A DNA stretch of 64,000 bases from Dendrolimus kikuchii (GCA_019925095.2 CM034407.1:6595210-6659209); one strand, 5' to 3'; shown: positions 1 through 11,690, numbered from the stretch's first letter. Notes: a model not told the origin generated them from the letters alone. Translations and numbers: made by a program.

Positions 1-199
1 AGAAGGGTCACTTTGTACTAAGTGCTGGAATACACACCAACGCTCATGTGAACGTAAACATTCTGCAAATAATTTTAGACCATGCATACTTCATATAGAC
101 ATGATGTCTTGTTCTACCTTCAACGGAATGGATGTGACGACACATCCAACACACTACAATATAAACGTGTAACGGTTTTTTTGCGACTCACACTCGGGC

Positions 200-440
200 C
201 ATGGCTAGGTACGGGAGGAGGCCAAATACAGCGCCTAGTGCTGCCTGCACGAGTGCGTGTTGGACTCTCGTATAGTATGGTCGCCTGAACTTATGTCGCT
301 CAAGTACAGACCACGATTCACTGCCATACAAAAGGACAGGTCTAATTATGGATTTATAGACTAGTCCTTTTAATTTTACCGGCTTTTTGGGGTCACAAAT
401 GACAGCTGTTACTTCACGCCACGGCCTAAGCTACTGAGAT
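200..440 (-). mobile_element. RTE-type LINE reverse-transcriptase fragment
   Basis: Read on the minus strand, 290-405 encodes a stretch with KLKGLVYKSIIRPVLLYGSE followed by SWSVLERHK. This is the conserved thumb-proximal region of RTE/jockey-like reverse transcriptases (KLKGKVYR..VRPALLYG.E.W). The frame is broken on both sides and no complete ORF remains, so this is a dead fragment. The exact clade is inferred. Confidence 0.7.
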
Positions 441-1139
441 ACGGGTCTTGACTTAATTTTCAATAACCCTGAACGTGCTAAGTGCACATCCCAAATACTT
501 GCACCGTCTTCTCCCTCTAAAAGGGGAAGATCATCTCTTGAGGGAAACGGTTAGCCTTGAGCTTAGCGTCTTTCGTACGATTTACACTTCCCCTCTTAAT
601 ATTCCATCCCCCTACTCCAATCCCATAAAGAAAGAAAGACTTTATTTGAATAAATTTAATAACGACGTAATTACATTCCTTATACATTATAATATATCAG
701 GTATATGGTATCCCATTTCTCTTGTCTGAATCCTTCTTCTCATCCCCCTGTCCCCTATTGAACTAGTTTTTCCTGCGGTTACGCCGCTGGTCAAATCTTA
801 GTTGTTAAGAGTTAAATTGTTTAACCCAGGTGTATTAGCTGAAATCAAATTGAACATTCCAGCGCATTTTGTGATGAGACGGAGGCAGCTACCAATGTTT
901 GTAGTACATATGGCAGGACCAACTTACTTAATAAGGCGCCGATGACACAGGCCTTTCGAACATTAAACAAGATATGTCAACAAATTGACATTTTTATTTG
1001 TACTCTGACCGAATTGACAAGAACTGCATATTATATTTTATAACGACTGAATATGTATATATAATGTATTATGTGTACCACGCTATGTATATGTATTTGT
1101 AAATTAATAAATAACTCTATTTTACTAACATAAAAATAT

Positions 1140-1318
1140 AATTGAATTTTGATATATCGCGAGTGAAGCCACTGTCAAAGGCTAATTAAACCTTCCATGA
1201 AAAATTATCCAACTGATGGTGAAAACCGCTTAAAAATCCGTTACGTGGCTTAGGAGGAGGTAGCGGATATACAGATAGACGCGGTATGAGACTTTGTTTT
1301 ATACTATGTAGAGAAGAA
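1140..1318 (+). repeat. Interspersed repeat, family C
   Basis: The segment with 'GGTGAAAACCG', 'GTGGCTTAGGAG' and 'GACTTTGTTTTATACTATGT' recurs in diverged form at 55215-55330. Such pieces are the tails of high-copy lepidopteran repeats. No coding potential is visible and the element class cannot be assigned. Confidence 0.6.
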
Positions 1319-1323
1319 AAGTT

Positions 1324-1429
1324 TTTTAATTATTTAGTTTTAATTTTGTTTATGGTTATTATTTACTCTATGAGAGCTATAATAGAATAAATAATAACCA
1401 TAAACAAAATTAAAACTAAATAATTAAAA
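1324..1429. repeat. Perfect 42-bp inverted repeat (hairpin)
   Basis: Bases 1324-1365 are an exact reverse complement of 1388-1429 (42 of 42), separated by a 22-base loop. The arms are very AT-rich. The match ends abruptly on both outer sides. It lies directly after the family C repeat. It could be a recent foldback insertion or a replication-template-switch product; a hairpin RNA source is possible but there is no evidence of transcription. Confidence 0.9.
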
Positions 1430-1794
1430 TGAACAAGTTGGCGGTAGGCTAAATAAAACTTTAACAAGATGTTTTTATATAAATAAATTAATATTATATT
1501 AAATTGAAACGAACAAATTTTTATTATATTATAAAGAATGATTGCTCTAGCCCTCTGATTCTTGATTCTCGACTGAACGACAATAATTTGCCCTTATTAT
1601 TATGGATACAACAAAACATTTAATGTAGAGCGTGGTTGCAGTGCGTGTCCTAAGTTGACAGGTGCCAATCTTGTACGTGCGCGAACGCATACTCGTGATC
1701 GATATACACAGGGTGAATTTCAAAATAAGCATTAAGGACGCCATTTTTAATGAACATTATTATAAAATTACATGTAATCGAATACAACACAAGA

Positions 1795-1992
1795 AAACTT
1801 AACTTATTTGTATTGTATTCTACTCATAGTCCTTCAAGACTATAAGTAGAATACTGATCCTAGATCACTGTCTTCTATGGGTAAGGTGCCCAGAAGGCTG
1901 GCTACGTTTCCTCGCTGGATCGCCATACTGATCCGTTGCCCGAAAGCACCAGCCTTCTGATCACGTGAAGAGTCAATGAGAAAAAGTGATTA
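1795..1992 (+). repeat. Interspersed repeat, family D, copy 1
   Basis: The core 'AAGGCTGGCTACGTT' with 'CCTCGCTGGATCGCCATACT' and 'GATCCGTTGCCCGA' is shared with 12724-12880 (+) and 53056-53235 (-). The 5' part of this copy contains a 17-base imperfect inverted repeat (1814-1854). No ORF is present. Probably a SINE or a LINE 3' end; class unknown. Confidence 0.7.
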
Positions 1993-1999
1993 AGAAAAA

Positions 2000-3329
2000 T
2001 CGTCACGATTATTCCATATTTGAGTAACAATACCCTCTTACGACTAGACTGGACTACATACATACATAAACGGTTTTATTCATATCGAATTAGAGCAAGT
2101 TTGTAGGCTTCTTTAAGAACCTTAAAGAGTCTAGAAACTTACTATAACTCAATATGAATAAGACTGCAAATGTATGGCGGCTACTCTAACTCTCGGCTAA
2201 TTTTTAGTTGTTTTACAATTTCACTATAACATTTTGTAGCTAATTAGGCCCCCTAGTGCATGCTTTTCACATCAAAATAATTTGGACAGTTAGCGACAAG
2301 CGTTAATCCATATTATAGATATTATATTATTTATAATATGCTAAATGCTTATTATAAATATTAAATAACTCAACCATTTAAACAATCACCTAGTGTGAAT
2401 CATTTTGAGCAAATCAGTTCACGCGTCACAGACTCCTGCGCAGTGATTGCGGGAGGATGCCGGCCATTACAGGACCCCTCACCTTGCATTCCTCTACAAC
2501 TGACAGTTTGATGACCACTGCTTACCACTGACCTCAATAACAACAAATTGCTTAACATAAAATGCAATGGAACGTGTATATGCTTCCAATGCAAATAAAA
2601 ATGCCCCTATACAATTCGGCTGTCCAATTTCAAAACCTTGCAACTGAAATTGCATTTTAAGTTACTTTTTGTGCATTTATCGTCTTACTAGATATTTGTT
2701 GATGTATTGTCAGGCCCTGAACGTACGTTTACGAAGGCCCTGGCCTTCTTAAGCGTACTGGACTCCGGGGTGCGAAAATCGATTTGCGCTAAATAAACAA
2801 TAAAAATCCGCATTATTTAGCAAAAACAGAACCTATTTATATGTCCGTCCGTCTGTCTTTATATGTCACAATCATTTGTTACGGAAACTAGCTACCAGTT
2901 CTTGAAAAGTCTTGATTTTGAAGACATTTTTATTGAAGTCAATCAATCGGCTTGCTTCCCTTAGGCTCCCGCCTTACCGCAAGTGGCACGGTTGAAGGCT
3001 AGTTAGGAGGCAAGGTAAATGCATCGATATATAGTAGCCACAATGATAGGTGCCATGCTGTCATACCTGGTTGTCTAAAGTGTGTTTGTAAACGTGTATT
3101 TTGTTCCGGTAAAATGTCTCTTTTAAAGCTGTAAGAAGAAAATTGCTTCGTACAGAAAGTATACCTCGAATTTCCTTCACTTAACCAAAATTAACGAACA
3201 TATTGGGTACGTGATATTAATATGTTATTAATATAAGTACCCATAATATTAATATGTAAGCCATGGGAGCGATTCCAATGGCACCATGGCAATGATTCCT
3301 CCATAGCATCCCAGTGATTCATAAAAACA
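2000..3329. other. AT-rich intergenic DNA, nothing recognised
   Basis: No gene, RNA or well-defined repeat can be supported here. There is a short palindrome GAAGGCCCTGGCCTTC near 2734 and some simple AT-rich symmetry around 2320-2370. Confidence 0.4.
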
Positions 3330-3380
3330 ACCGACGCATCCGTCCACGTCTCTAACCGCTAGGCTACTGTCGAGGTGCAA
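3328..3380 (-). mobile_element. tRNA-like SINE head remnant
   Basis: The minus strand reads GTAGCCTAGCGGTTAGAGAC followed by GTGG, resembling a tRNA A-box region as in other SINE heads. No matching B box and acceptor stem are evident, so this is not a functional tRNA gene. Confidence 0.35.
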
Positions 3381-4045
3381 AGCGTCCGACTAAGCGAGCG
3401 ATGAGGCCTCGCGCATTTCATGGAATGAGTTGGTTCACTAGGATGAGTCATTTTAGCGATCAACTAACCTCTTGCCGCTAAGCATTCCACTTGCGGTGAG
3501 GCCGAAGGCTTAGGTACATGCACCCGAGTGCTACGCACCCATTACATCCCCAGGTGAAGACGGCGCTGTGTATTATGTTTGCAAAAACAAGTAGATGTGA
3601 TATCACTCCCAATTAGCTTAATAAATATGTAGCTATGAAATGATGTATCGTTAAAGTTCATGACATTGTTTGTGCGTTTAAAATTTCTTGGAATGCATTT
3701 GCTAGGCTTTGAAATAGCGCAGCTGAAATGTTGCAATGATACATGTGTGAAAAAAGGACTTTACCACTACGGGGCACAACAATGTTGTAGGTATATTTAA
3801 ATGAAGTAATTCCTTGCTAACTGATTTTTTTATTTTAAATTAGTATAGTTAGTGCATGAAAGTCTACGAACTATGCAAGGTTACATAGAAGTAACAACAG
3901 TCCACTTGGTTGCGGAACAAGTTTTCTGTAATGGTTGGTGTACAGCAAAGAAAGTACCCATATCTCAAAATTCACCCTACGGATTTTGACCAAAATTGAA
4001 TTAGACTACACTCCATTTCAAAGGAGAGATTAATACAAAAATAAG

Positions 4046-4113
4046 TAAATAATCGGCACAGAAACACACATTGTATGTCCTCAAAAGCCAGTTACGCTAG
4101 TGTTATGTGTAAT
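4046..4113 (+). mobile_element. SINE-A, 5' half (interrupted)
   Basis: Bases from 'AATCGGCACAGAAACACACA' through 'GTTATGTGTAAT' match the start of SINE-A as seen uninterrupted at 16375-16612. The copy stops at 4113, where a GC-rich element is inserted, and resumes at about 4600. Confidence 0.75.
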
Positions 4114-4599
4114 GGGACACCGTCTCTTCCTTCTGCGAGCGCGTTATACTTGCGAAGGAGGAGGCGGAGCGGGAGCGTGAGCGCACATCACTGCTCCGCT
4201 CCCGCCAAAGGAGGACGCGTCAGCGTCGGCGGGCTAGCCAGGACCTTCGGCCACCGGAAGCGGGCGGCGCGGGTATAGAGGTCTCACCCACCTGCACATG
4301 CCGTTGAGATGTGGGCGCGGCGTGATCCACACACGCTCACCTCTCCTCCCGTGCGGCGAGTTACAGACCGCCCCACGCCTAGAGAGCTTGAGGATGCCAG
4401 AGGATAAAAGTAATCCCCCAGCAGTAGAAGAGGCCTCGTGAGGCCCACGCCTGCCTAGATTGCGGAGAGGCTAGATCATATACCCGTAGAACGGAACACC
4501 CTGGGGTTTTAGTGGGTATCCCTAACTGGGGAGTGGCAATAGCATGGTACCAGTTGTGACTGGGCATGCTAGTGCCACCCCTAATCTGGCGAATCCCAC
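4114..4599 (+). mobile_element. GC-rich element nested inside SINE-A
   Basis: This 486-base GC-rich block interrupts SINE-A. It is flanked by near-identical 9-base duplications: ATGTGTAAT at 4105-4113 and ATGTATAAT at 4600-4608. Its 3' end, GCGAATCCCAC, recurs at about 8870-8881, so it is a family and not unique DNA. There is no poly-A tail or intact ORF. It is most likely a 5'-truncated non-LTR element; the clade is uncertain. Confidence 0.7.
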
Positions 4600-4748
4600 A
4601 TGTATAATATACAACGGACCACTCTGAGGCCGATCTCAGACGCCCAGGTTATAGAAAATAACGGAAAGTTTACTAATTATGAACATGAATCGAGCCCGGA
4701 GCCTCTTCATTCCAGTGAACTCGACAAAGGTTTTACTTACTCAACCAC
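4600..4748 (+). mobile_element. SINE-A, 3' half (interrupted)
   Basis: 'ATAATATACAACGGACCACT' to 'CGAGCCCGGAGCCTC' continues SINE-A from 4113. The B-box area is degenerate compared with 16375-16612. Confidence 0.7.
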
Positions 4749-4749
4749 A

Positions 4750-5221
4750 AAATGCTCACTTTTTATGGTAAGTGTAAATCCGATCCTTGAAAGTGAAAGA
4801 TTGCATTCGGGACAATGAGTTTTAGAATGAGATTTTTTGTTACCAATAATAATATAAGGCTTTTTTGTTGTTACGCGGTGCTTATGTTACGGTCAAGTGA
4901 GAAACTTTCATTATCGTTGGTTTGTATGACGACACTCATCGACCATGATCTTTTCAACGAAAGCTTTGTATATTTTAAAGTTTTGACAGCACTCATTACA
5001 ACATATTTAGGGATTGAAACCGTTAACCAAGTTAAGCGATTATCGAGAGACATCGATTAAAAATTATACGACTTTGAGATCGATTGATTTATTTTAAGTT
5101 AATTACTTTTTGTATCACACAAATACCTCACAAAATCGATATGGAGCGTGAAAGTTTTGTCTCACATCAGGTTTTGCGTACCGCATGCATTTATCACGCA
5201 TCGCAATCTATTGAAATTTTA
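4750..5221. other. AT-rich intergenic DNA
   Basis: The sequence contains overlapping short open frames on both strands with no recognisable domain, splice context or repeat match. Confidence 0.35.
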
Positions 5222-5227
5222 TTATAA

Positions 5228-5382
5228 TACATACATACATACATAACGTCACGCCAGTTCCCTTGCGGGGTAGGTACGAACAACAGGGCGCCATTTAGGC
5301 TTATTCTTACACACCTCACTTGCTTCTTTGACATTCATAACTTTTGTCATGCACGCTCGTCTGTTCTTAAGGCTCCTGACTT
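5228..5382 (-). mobile_element. RTE-A LINE 3' end, truncated copy
   Basis: Minus-strand 3' end of the RTE-A family: the C-terminal coding region for VVRTYPARELA-like sequence, then a (ATGT)n tail, seen here as TACATACATACATACAT at the left edge. It is heavily 5'-truncated. TTATAAT(A) on both sides may be a target-site duplication. Confidence 0.8.
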
Positions 5383-5389
5383 ATAATAT

Positions 5390-5999
5390 ATTATTATTAT
5401 AATACTAGTATAATATATATTTATTCAATCGTTTTTGTTTTCATTACACTAAAATTATTTTGTATTGTTGTAGTATAAATACATAAATATTCTAAGGTTT
5501 TGGAATAAATATGTAAATATCTAGTTTTTCCTGAATCTAATTGAGTTCATGAAATACAACACTCTTTTGGTAGCAACACTAAAATCAAAAATTAGACGCT
5601 TTAGAACGTAACTGTTTTTGGGATTTCGCTATCAATTAATACGATATTAAATGAAAAATTTAATGTTATTTCGTTATTTAGAGAAAAATAATAATTGAAA
5701 TATGTAATTATCAACTAAAAAATTAATTTTTATTGGCCTTTAGTTTTGTTGATTTTATGTAAAGTTACGTCCTATTGGCTTTCTTAAGTGTCAAATCGGA
5801 CTTCTTATTTTATGTTTATTATAACTTAATACTTCTCTTGTGTGGCAGCGTTGCATGGCTTTTACTTGAGAGACACATACAAGTATAGCGTGTCACGGAG
5901 GTAACTGCTCCGTGGATATTTAGAATCACCCAGAAAGACCACGTCAAGAATTGTTGAATCCGATATAGTACAAGACTTCTACATTGTTGTACATTGTAT
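5390..5999. other. AT-rich DNA, nothing recognised
   Basis: Low-complexity AT-rich sequence to about 5820, then a mixed-composition stretch (5820-6000) without a recognised gene or repeat. Confidence 0.35.
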
Positions 6000-6024
6000 C
6001 CCTGCAGGAACAGAAAAAGAATAC

Positions 6025-6302
6025 AATTTCCTGCGGCCGGGCGGCTTGTCATAAGAGGCGACATAACAACCCACAGCTAGGTGCTAGGGTTTTGCCCTAT
6101 TGGATGACTACCAACCCCTGGTCTAGAGTATGCCGCCACAATAAATTTGAGATGTATTCCGGCATCAGTGGCTAGGTTCCAGTTTACTATTTGAGGCCGG
6201 CAGCACATTAGCAGCACCTCTGGTTTTGCTAATTCCATAGGCGATGGTATCCACTTATCACAGTTGGGCCGTCAGCCTGTTTGCTGTGCTTCAGCAATAA
6301 AA
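6025..6302 (+). mobile_element. LINE-B 3' end, diverged copy
   Basis: The order 'ACCAACCCCTGGTCTA', 'TATGCCGCCACAATAA', 'TTCCGGCATCAGTGG', 'CCATAGGCGATGGTATCCAC', 'GGGCCGTCAGCCTGT' and an A-rich end matches the copies at 8414-8655 and 9655-9908 with clear divergence. It has the form of a LINE or LINE-tailed SINE 3' region. Confidence 0.7.
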
Positions 6303-6309
6303 AAATTAT

Positions 6310-7660
6310 ACGGTCATGTTTTACGGAAACCAGAAAACCAGTTTGGGCAATAAATGTCTAAATATTCTACCGGCCGCCACCGATAGGCTCCGGTATATGG
6401 GCTTATACCCAAAAATGCTGGATTGCTACCAATATGATACACGTACCAATGGTCTCATAATAAAGGATGCCAAAAAAGCTACGAAGTGGAATAGGAAATC
6501 AGACCCCAGTCTCCAAAGCAGGAGCTTCGCAGCAGGTGATATTTAATACAAATAATAAAATATCTGCTCGAAGTTTTATGACGTAGTCTATAATTGTTGC
6601 CCTTCGTACACAACTCCATATTCCATCTAACAGATTGGAAGTTGCAAAGGTTATAAACTTGAGCTTCAGAGGTAGAAATGTTAAGGTAACAAAGCAATGT
6701 CTACGTCTAATTGCAACATGACTGTGTAACTATACCTCTTAACCACCCAAACTTATGTCGCTCCTCTGGTGTTTTTGTGCCGAATTTTGAAGGACTTGAT
6801 GCGAATGGTAAGTTACCACCTGTAGATTTTTTGAATATTTCTTCCATGGTTCCAAATACCTTGATTTATCAACTTAATCGTCTATCCCTTTTACCCTTGG
6901 CTTGTCCATGCATGCATTATATAACGCCTACAACAATAAGCGTCATTTGTGTCAAACTGGATTAAATTGTTACAGAGATCTCCACGTATAGGCCTGTCTT
7001 TGACCCTACGCAAGTAAAAAGTCCGAGTAATTTTTATGGCCCATAAAATTAGTTGACATAATATGAGGCTATAAATACCCGGTCGTTCTAGAACATGTAC
7101 TTAAAAAGGAATAAGGACCTAATATAATCACAGACAAATCAGGACTATTCCCCGAAACGAGTAATGGATAAAAATGACTTAGAAACATTTTTCCCACATA
7201 CCCTGGACCACACGAATGCCTTAAGCGTCTATTAATGAGTACGTTACACAAATTACCTCAGTTTTTTGTGGACGGTATAATAATCTGAATTTAAAAGGAT
7301 GCCACTTGCGCGGGACTAAAGAATTTTGTACACCCCCTTCCCTTAGTGTATGGAATCCTTTCGGGACAAATTGATCAGTGCGTGAACGCAACACTAGTCC
7401 TCTTGTACAGTCATGTTGTGAAGTACAGTGATATATAGACGACTGACGAAATATATCTAGTAGCGTTAGGTATAAGAATCTCGGTAGTATCGGAAATGTT
7501 CGGAAGAACTGTTCAGAATAATGCCTTCATCATCCTTTGAGACGTTTTGCTCATAATAATATTCGCAATGGTTCTCAAAAACGTTTCTCTTGCGCAATTA
7601 AAGGGTATGTAAAGGATTCCCTGCTAAGGTGTTTCGTACAGTACAAAATCTGAAATTACT
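6310..7660. other. Intergenic DNA without recognised features
   Basis: Short open frames occur on both strands, but none has a family motif or convincing exon borders. No repeat was matched within the window. Confidence 0.35.
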
Positions 7661-7664
7661 TACT

Positions 7665-7738
7665 GGAATGGAACTTGTGTGAAATTTTAACCGCTCGGAA
7701 GGCAAATGAACGGTTAGTAAAATACATGAACCAGCCAT
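7665..7738 (+). mobile_element. MITE M1, right-half fragment
   Basis: 'AAATTTTAACCGCTC', 'GGCAAATGAACGGTTAGTAA' and the end 'AACCAGCCA' correspond to the right half of M1 (compare 9183-9315). The left arm is missing. Confidence 0.55.
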
Positions 7739-7984
7739 CAGAAATGTAACGTGCCGTTAAAATCAGGTCACAATGATAAAGGTATTTTAATTAAACAATA
7801 TTCTTCGTTCACTCCGATATTTGTATTTCAATATTACGACATTATGCGATAACAGTATCTTGTTGAAATTATCATATCGTTTACTTTCACAATGCGGTCG
7901 ATGAAATTGTGTACTTGTTTTCCGATACTTTTAATTAATTGATTGTTGGTCTTTTTCTGTCCGAACCAACCTCGAAATTGAGAA

Positions 7985-8285
7985 TCTCGTGGCCGAGCCT
8001 AACATAATAGAAGAAATCCGCTCACCGCCTCCGCTGGCTCGGTTACGTAGAATGGATGGGAGAGGATCGTAGCGTGAGGAAAGCATATTTGGGACGGCCG
8101 GTAGGTCGGTGTCGGGCCGGCCGTCCCAAATATCGCTAGAAAAACAGACTGGAGGCTGACCTGTCGGAACTACGAGCCAAGAATTAGAAAGACGCTGCGC
8201 AGGATAGGACAAAAAGGACATGTTCTCGTATCAGAGGCTAAGACCCACTTTGGGTCGCTGAACCAACGGAGTAAGTAAGTAAGTG
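7985..8285 (+). mobile_element. RTE-B LINE 3' coding remnant
   Basis: Translating the plus strand in pieces gives GRPVGRCRAGRPKYR, then a region like ELRAKN..DAAQDR and DMFSYQRLRPTLGR. This is the C-terminal tail of an RTE-type LINE ORF with stops and frameshifts. It ends in a short AAGT repeat (8269-8284), typical of RTE 3' tails. A related scrap lies at 41575-41690. Confidence 0.75.
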
Positions 8286-8404
8286 ATCTTTTTTCTTATG
8301 TCCTTTTTTCATCTGGAATAGTGTTTGTATTAGTGACTACGTCACGGAGATGTAGCCGAGGGTTTAATGCGTTATTTGAGTTAATTAGACAGATAATTGA
8401 TTTA

Positions 8405-8655
8405 TTTTTTATTGCAGGAGATCAGCAGACAGGCAGACGGCCTACTTGATGGAAAGCGGTTACCATCGCCTATGGACATTTGCAACACCAAAGTTGCTAC
8501 AAATGCGCTGCTGCTCTCTCAAGGGAGACTGGAACCTGGTCACTAATGCCGGAACACAACTCAAGGTTGTTATGGCGACATACTTTAGACCAGGGGTGGT
8601 AGCCATCCGGTCGGGCAAATGCCCTACCACCTGGCAAGATGTATATACACTAACG
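8405..8655 (-). mobile_element. LINE-B 3' end, minus copy
   Basis: Nearly the reverse complement of 9655-9908 over about 240 bases. The A-rich tail reads as TTTATTTTTTATTGCAGG at the left end, so the element points to the minus strand. The open frames within it are repeat-derived. Confidence 0.85.
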
Positions 8656-8721
8656 CAACTTATCACGGCGTTATTTTTAACGCTATTAATAAGTCATTTT
8701 TCGCCACAGTCACTAACACTA

Positions 8722-8885
8722 ATATTAATCTACTAGAGGTACCGGCCTGGAGGTGAATGCGCAAGCGAGCTCACGGCCCGAACATGGGCCGGTCAGGAGT
8801 TTTAGTAAATATCCCAAACATGTAGTGGCAACTGCATTCCTGCGGGTGTACTAAGGCTACCTAGACTAAGCGAATCCCACAAGCT
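8722..8885 (+). mobile_element. GC-rich LINE-like 3' end
   Basis: It shares 'GGAGTTTTAGTAAATATCCC'-type sequence and the terminal GCGAATCCCAC with the 4114-4599 element. Only the 3' part is present. Confidence 0.55.
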
Positions 8886-9182
8886 CCACCTCGATTGTCC
8901 CGCGTTGGTTTGTAGTCAAATATCTCCTGGTAAAAAAAGTATAATAAGAAAGAATATGACGAAACACTTGTGTGTTGATCAGTCCGTACGTAGTCACGAG
9001 TCAATTACACGGCGATTCGGGCTTGCCGCACGAAACCATTAGCCACCATATCACAGGATATGCCAGGACGAAGATATGACCGCTGGATATATCCCACCAT
9101 GCCCACATTTACAATTACATTTGAAATTTAGAATTTTTTAGTGGTTGTATCATAATATTGTGCGGTTGAACAAGTCCTTTGA

Positions 9183-9315
9183 TGGGCGGTTCCTTTATCT
9201 TACTATTCATTCACTTGCCTCACCATCGATTGAATGGAAAATGTATGGAGCTTATTTCAAAATTTAACTGATAGTATGGCAAATGAACGGTCTGTAAGAT
9301 ATAGGAACTGGCCAT
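9183..9315 (+). mobile_element. MITE M1, full copy
   Basis: The terminal inverted repeats are TGGGCGGTTCCTTTATCTTA at the left and the reverse complement of TGGCCAGTTCCTATATCTTA at the right. The body is quasi-palindromic and non-coding. Other full copies are at 17131-17262, 45032-45163 and 52042-52169. Confidence 0.8.
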
Positions 9316-9654
9316 GAATGAATTTGTTCTTGAATTGTTGAATGAAGCATGTACGGTATACACAAATTCAGTATGTCAGTACTTATCTAATTACTTCATT
9401 ATTTTATATACTGTATATAAAGGCAGTTCGCAAACGCATTTCGAAATTATTTTTTTTGATAACGCTGGGAAATTATTTTGGACACCATACGGTTACACGG
9501 AGGATTGCCTTAACATGCAGCGCTGAAGCATGTGTGGGACTCTCAGTGAGCGGTCCTCGCAAGCGTGCCTCGCCAAAGCAAGGCATTCGTGCAGTAACCG
9601 ATAGCCGAACTACCCACTAAACCTGAACCTGCGCCCCATTAACGCGGTTTTTAC

Positions 9655-9908
9655 AGAACAGAATTTTGCCAGGTGGTAGGGCATTTGCCCGACTGGATAG
9701 CTACCACCCCTGGTCTAAAGCATGTCGCCATAACAACCTTGAGTTGTGTTCCGGCATTAGTGACCAGGTTCCAGTGACCCTTAAGAGAGCAGCAGCGCAT
9801 CTGTAGCACCTTTGGTGTTGCAAATGTCCATAGGCGATGTTAACCACCACTTTCCATCAAGTGGGCCGTCTGCCTGTCTGATGAACTCCTGCAATAAAAA
9901 ATAAAAAA
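9655..9908 (+). mobile_element. LINE-B 3' end, plus copy
   Basis: It runs from 'GCCAGGTGGTAGGGC' to 'CTCCTGCAATAAAAAATAAA', ending in an A-rich tail. It is inverted relative to 8405-8655, leaving about 1 kb between the two arms. The sequence is the 3' end of a lepidopteran LINE or LINE-tailed SINE. Confidence 0.85.
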
Positions 9909-9914
9909 AAGAAC

Positions 9915-10190
9915 ACCACGGGATCTAGAACAGTGTTAGATACTGCACCGTGATGCCCCTGTGCGCTAGCCTGGTACACCCCGGGGAGTAGAGTGTGCCA
10001 ATTCATCCATCAGGGGGGACAAGTCCGCTGTTACCTCTGTATACAGTGCCCCCCTGTGACGGAATCATGGGAGTTGGTTTTGTATATAACGGCGTCTCCA
10101 AGCGCCAGTCTGACAACATAACAGACTTATAGAAGAAAGAAACCGCCTGCCAGTGATTATGGCTTTGCTAGCATCTTCGAACCCAATAAA
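9915..10190. mobile_element. GC-rich repeat-like block
   Basis: Sharply GC-rich against its surroundings ('CACCCCGGGGAGTAGAG', 'CAGTGCCCCCCTGTGACGG'), non-coding in all frames, and next to LINE-B. It is probably another LINE 3' remnant, but no second copy was matched here. Confidence 0.35.
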
Positions 10191-10667
10191 CTTCATTCAT
10201 CAGATTTTTAATTTGATTTTGAAATGCGTGTTTACTTTCGACTAATTAAACTACAATAGCACAACGGGACTCATACAAATAGGTTTTAATTATTATTATT
10301 TTTAAATAAGCCCCACTTTGTGAAGCCATTTTCTGTTATATATTACAATTGAGGGCATGCGTTAAGTATTTAGCATTTTCAAGATTATTTTTCACGTCGA
10401 ATGAAGATATGGATACAAACCATATGGAATCTTAAAGCAATGGACTTTAAGCTTGATTTTGTAAGTAACAAGTGATGAATAAGTTATAAGTCCATTTAAA
10501 AACAACATCAGATGCAAGGTTTTGAAATTGCTCAACTGAGATGTTGAAACTTATGTTTTTTACCAGGGAATTGGTATTTCTAATTATTATTATTATTCTT
10601 CTAGAACAATAGTATGTTTATTATTTCTGTTATAATCATTTTTTTAAATTTGCTCAGAAAATACTAT

Positions 10668-10931
10668 GGGCCTTACTTATAATCGTTTCTTAAATTTAAA
10701 GAAACTGATTAGTAAAAATCTTACCCATAAACTCCTCTTTAGTCGAACATTTTGGGTACAACCTACGTTAATCATTCAAATTTCGTTTATCTGTGCTCCT
10801 CTTAGTTAAACAACAGGTAATACACGTTTATAAGTGAAAAAAAAAGATATTCATTGATCAGGGTCTGATTCTGATTCTCTTACTTAAGAGATGGCTAATC
10901 GTTTCTTAACGAGATTATTATGAGTAAGGCC
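10668..10931. mobile_element. Foldback MITE candidate
   Basis: The left end GGGCCTTACTTATAATC and the right end, reverse-complemented as GGCCTTACTCATAAT, form inverted termini. Inner parts ('GTTTCTTAAATTTAAAG' against 'CGTTAAGAAACGATT') also pair. Length is about 264 bases and no ORF is present. Confidence 0.6.
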
Positions 10932-11109
10932 GTATTTGTCCACAAATAGCTATGTCTGATTAACACAATATAACCATTCTAATACATTTATTATAATAAC
11001 TTATGTATTATTGGATATATATATATATATATATATGTATCTGTATATTTATTTTTTAAATTAGTTTGAGTATTTATCTATCTATTGCCTTTTTCCTGCA
11101 CCACCTATA

Positions 11110-11272
11110 TCGCTGATTCAAATTTCTTTCTTTAGGTTGCCTGGAAGATGCCGCTTTGAGCGATAAGGCCGCCTATTGTATTGACTAGAAAATATTGTAA
11201 ATATGGTCTGTTTTTGTAATTGTATATTTTGGTGTGCAATAAAGTGTTTTCTCTTTCTCTCTCTCTCATTTG
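11110..11272 (+). mobile_element. Jockey-like LINE 3' UTR
   Basis: 'AGGTTGCCTGGAAGATG', 'AGCGATAAGGCCGCCT' and the end 'TTTTGGTGTGCAATAAAGTG' are typical of a common lepidopteran non-LTR 3' UTR that ends with an AATAAA signal. A CT-rich microsatellite follows. The assignment to jockey is from general knowledge. Confidence 0.6.
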
Positions 11273-11690
11273 GAAGGAAACATTACATAAAAATCTTAAT
11301 CTTAAGACTAAATATTATTATTTGATAAAGTTACCAGTTTGTATGTACATAAATTAAAACCCAAAAACAACAGCACGAATAATCCATTAAAACCGTAAGA
11401 TTGTTTAAGCCGATACACGTGTTGCCCATATTTTTTAGGTCGGAAATCTAAAACTGTGCATACCAGGTGTTAATTCTTTCTGGTTTTTGTGATGCGACAA
11501 AGTGTGGCCCAAAATCTGTTTTACATCAATCAACAGGGGCCTGAAACTTTTAAGTTGCGCATACTCATAGTGAATTGTTATAGGATAATTAATAACAGGG
11601 AGATTTTCAAAAAGCGACATTTTTGTTACGTATTATTTTTTAGAGTTCCGTACAAATTAGGACAAAACAAAACGATCAAACCGTCATAAA

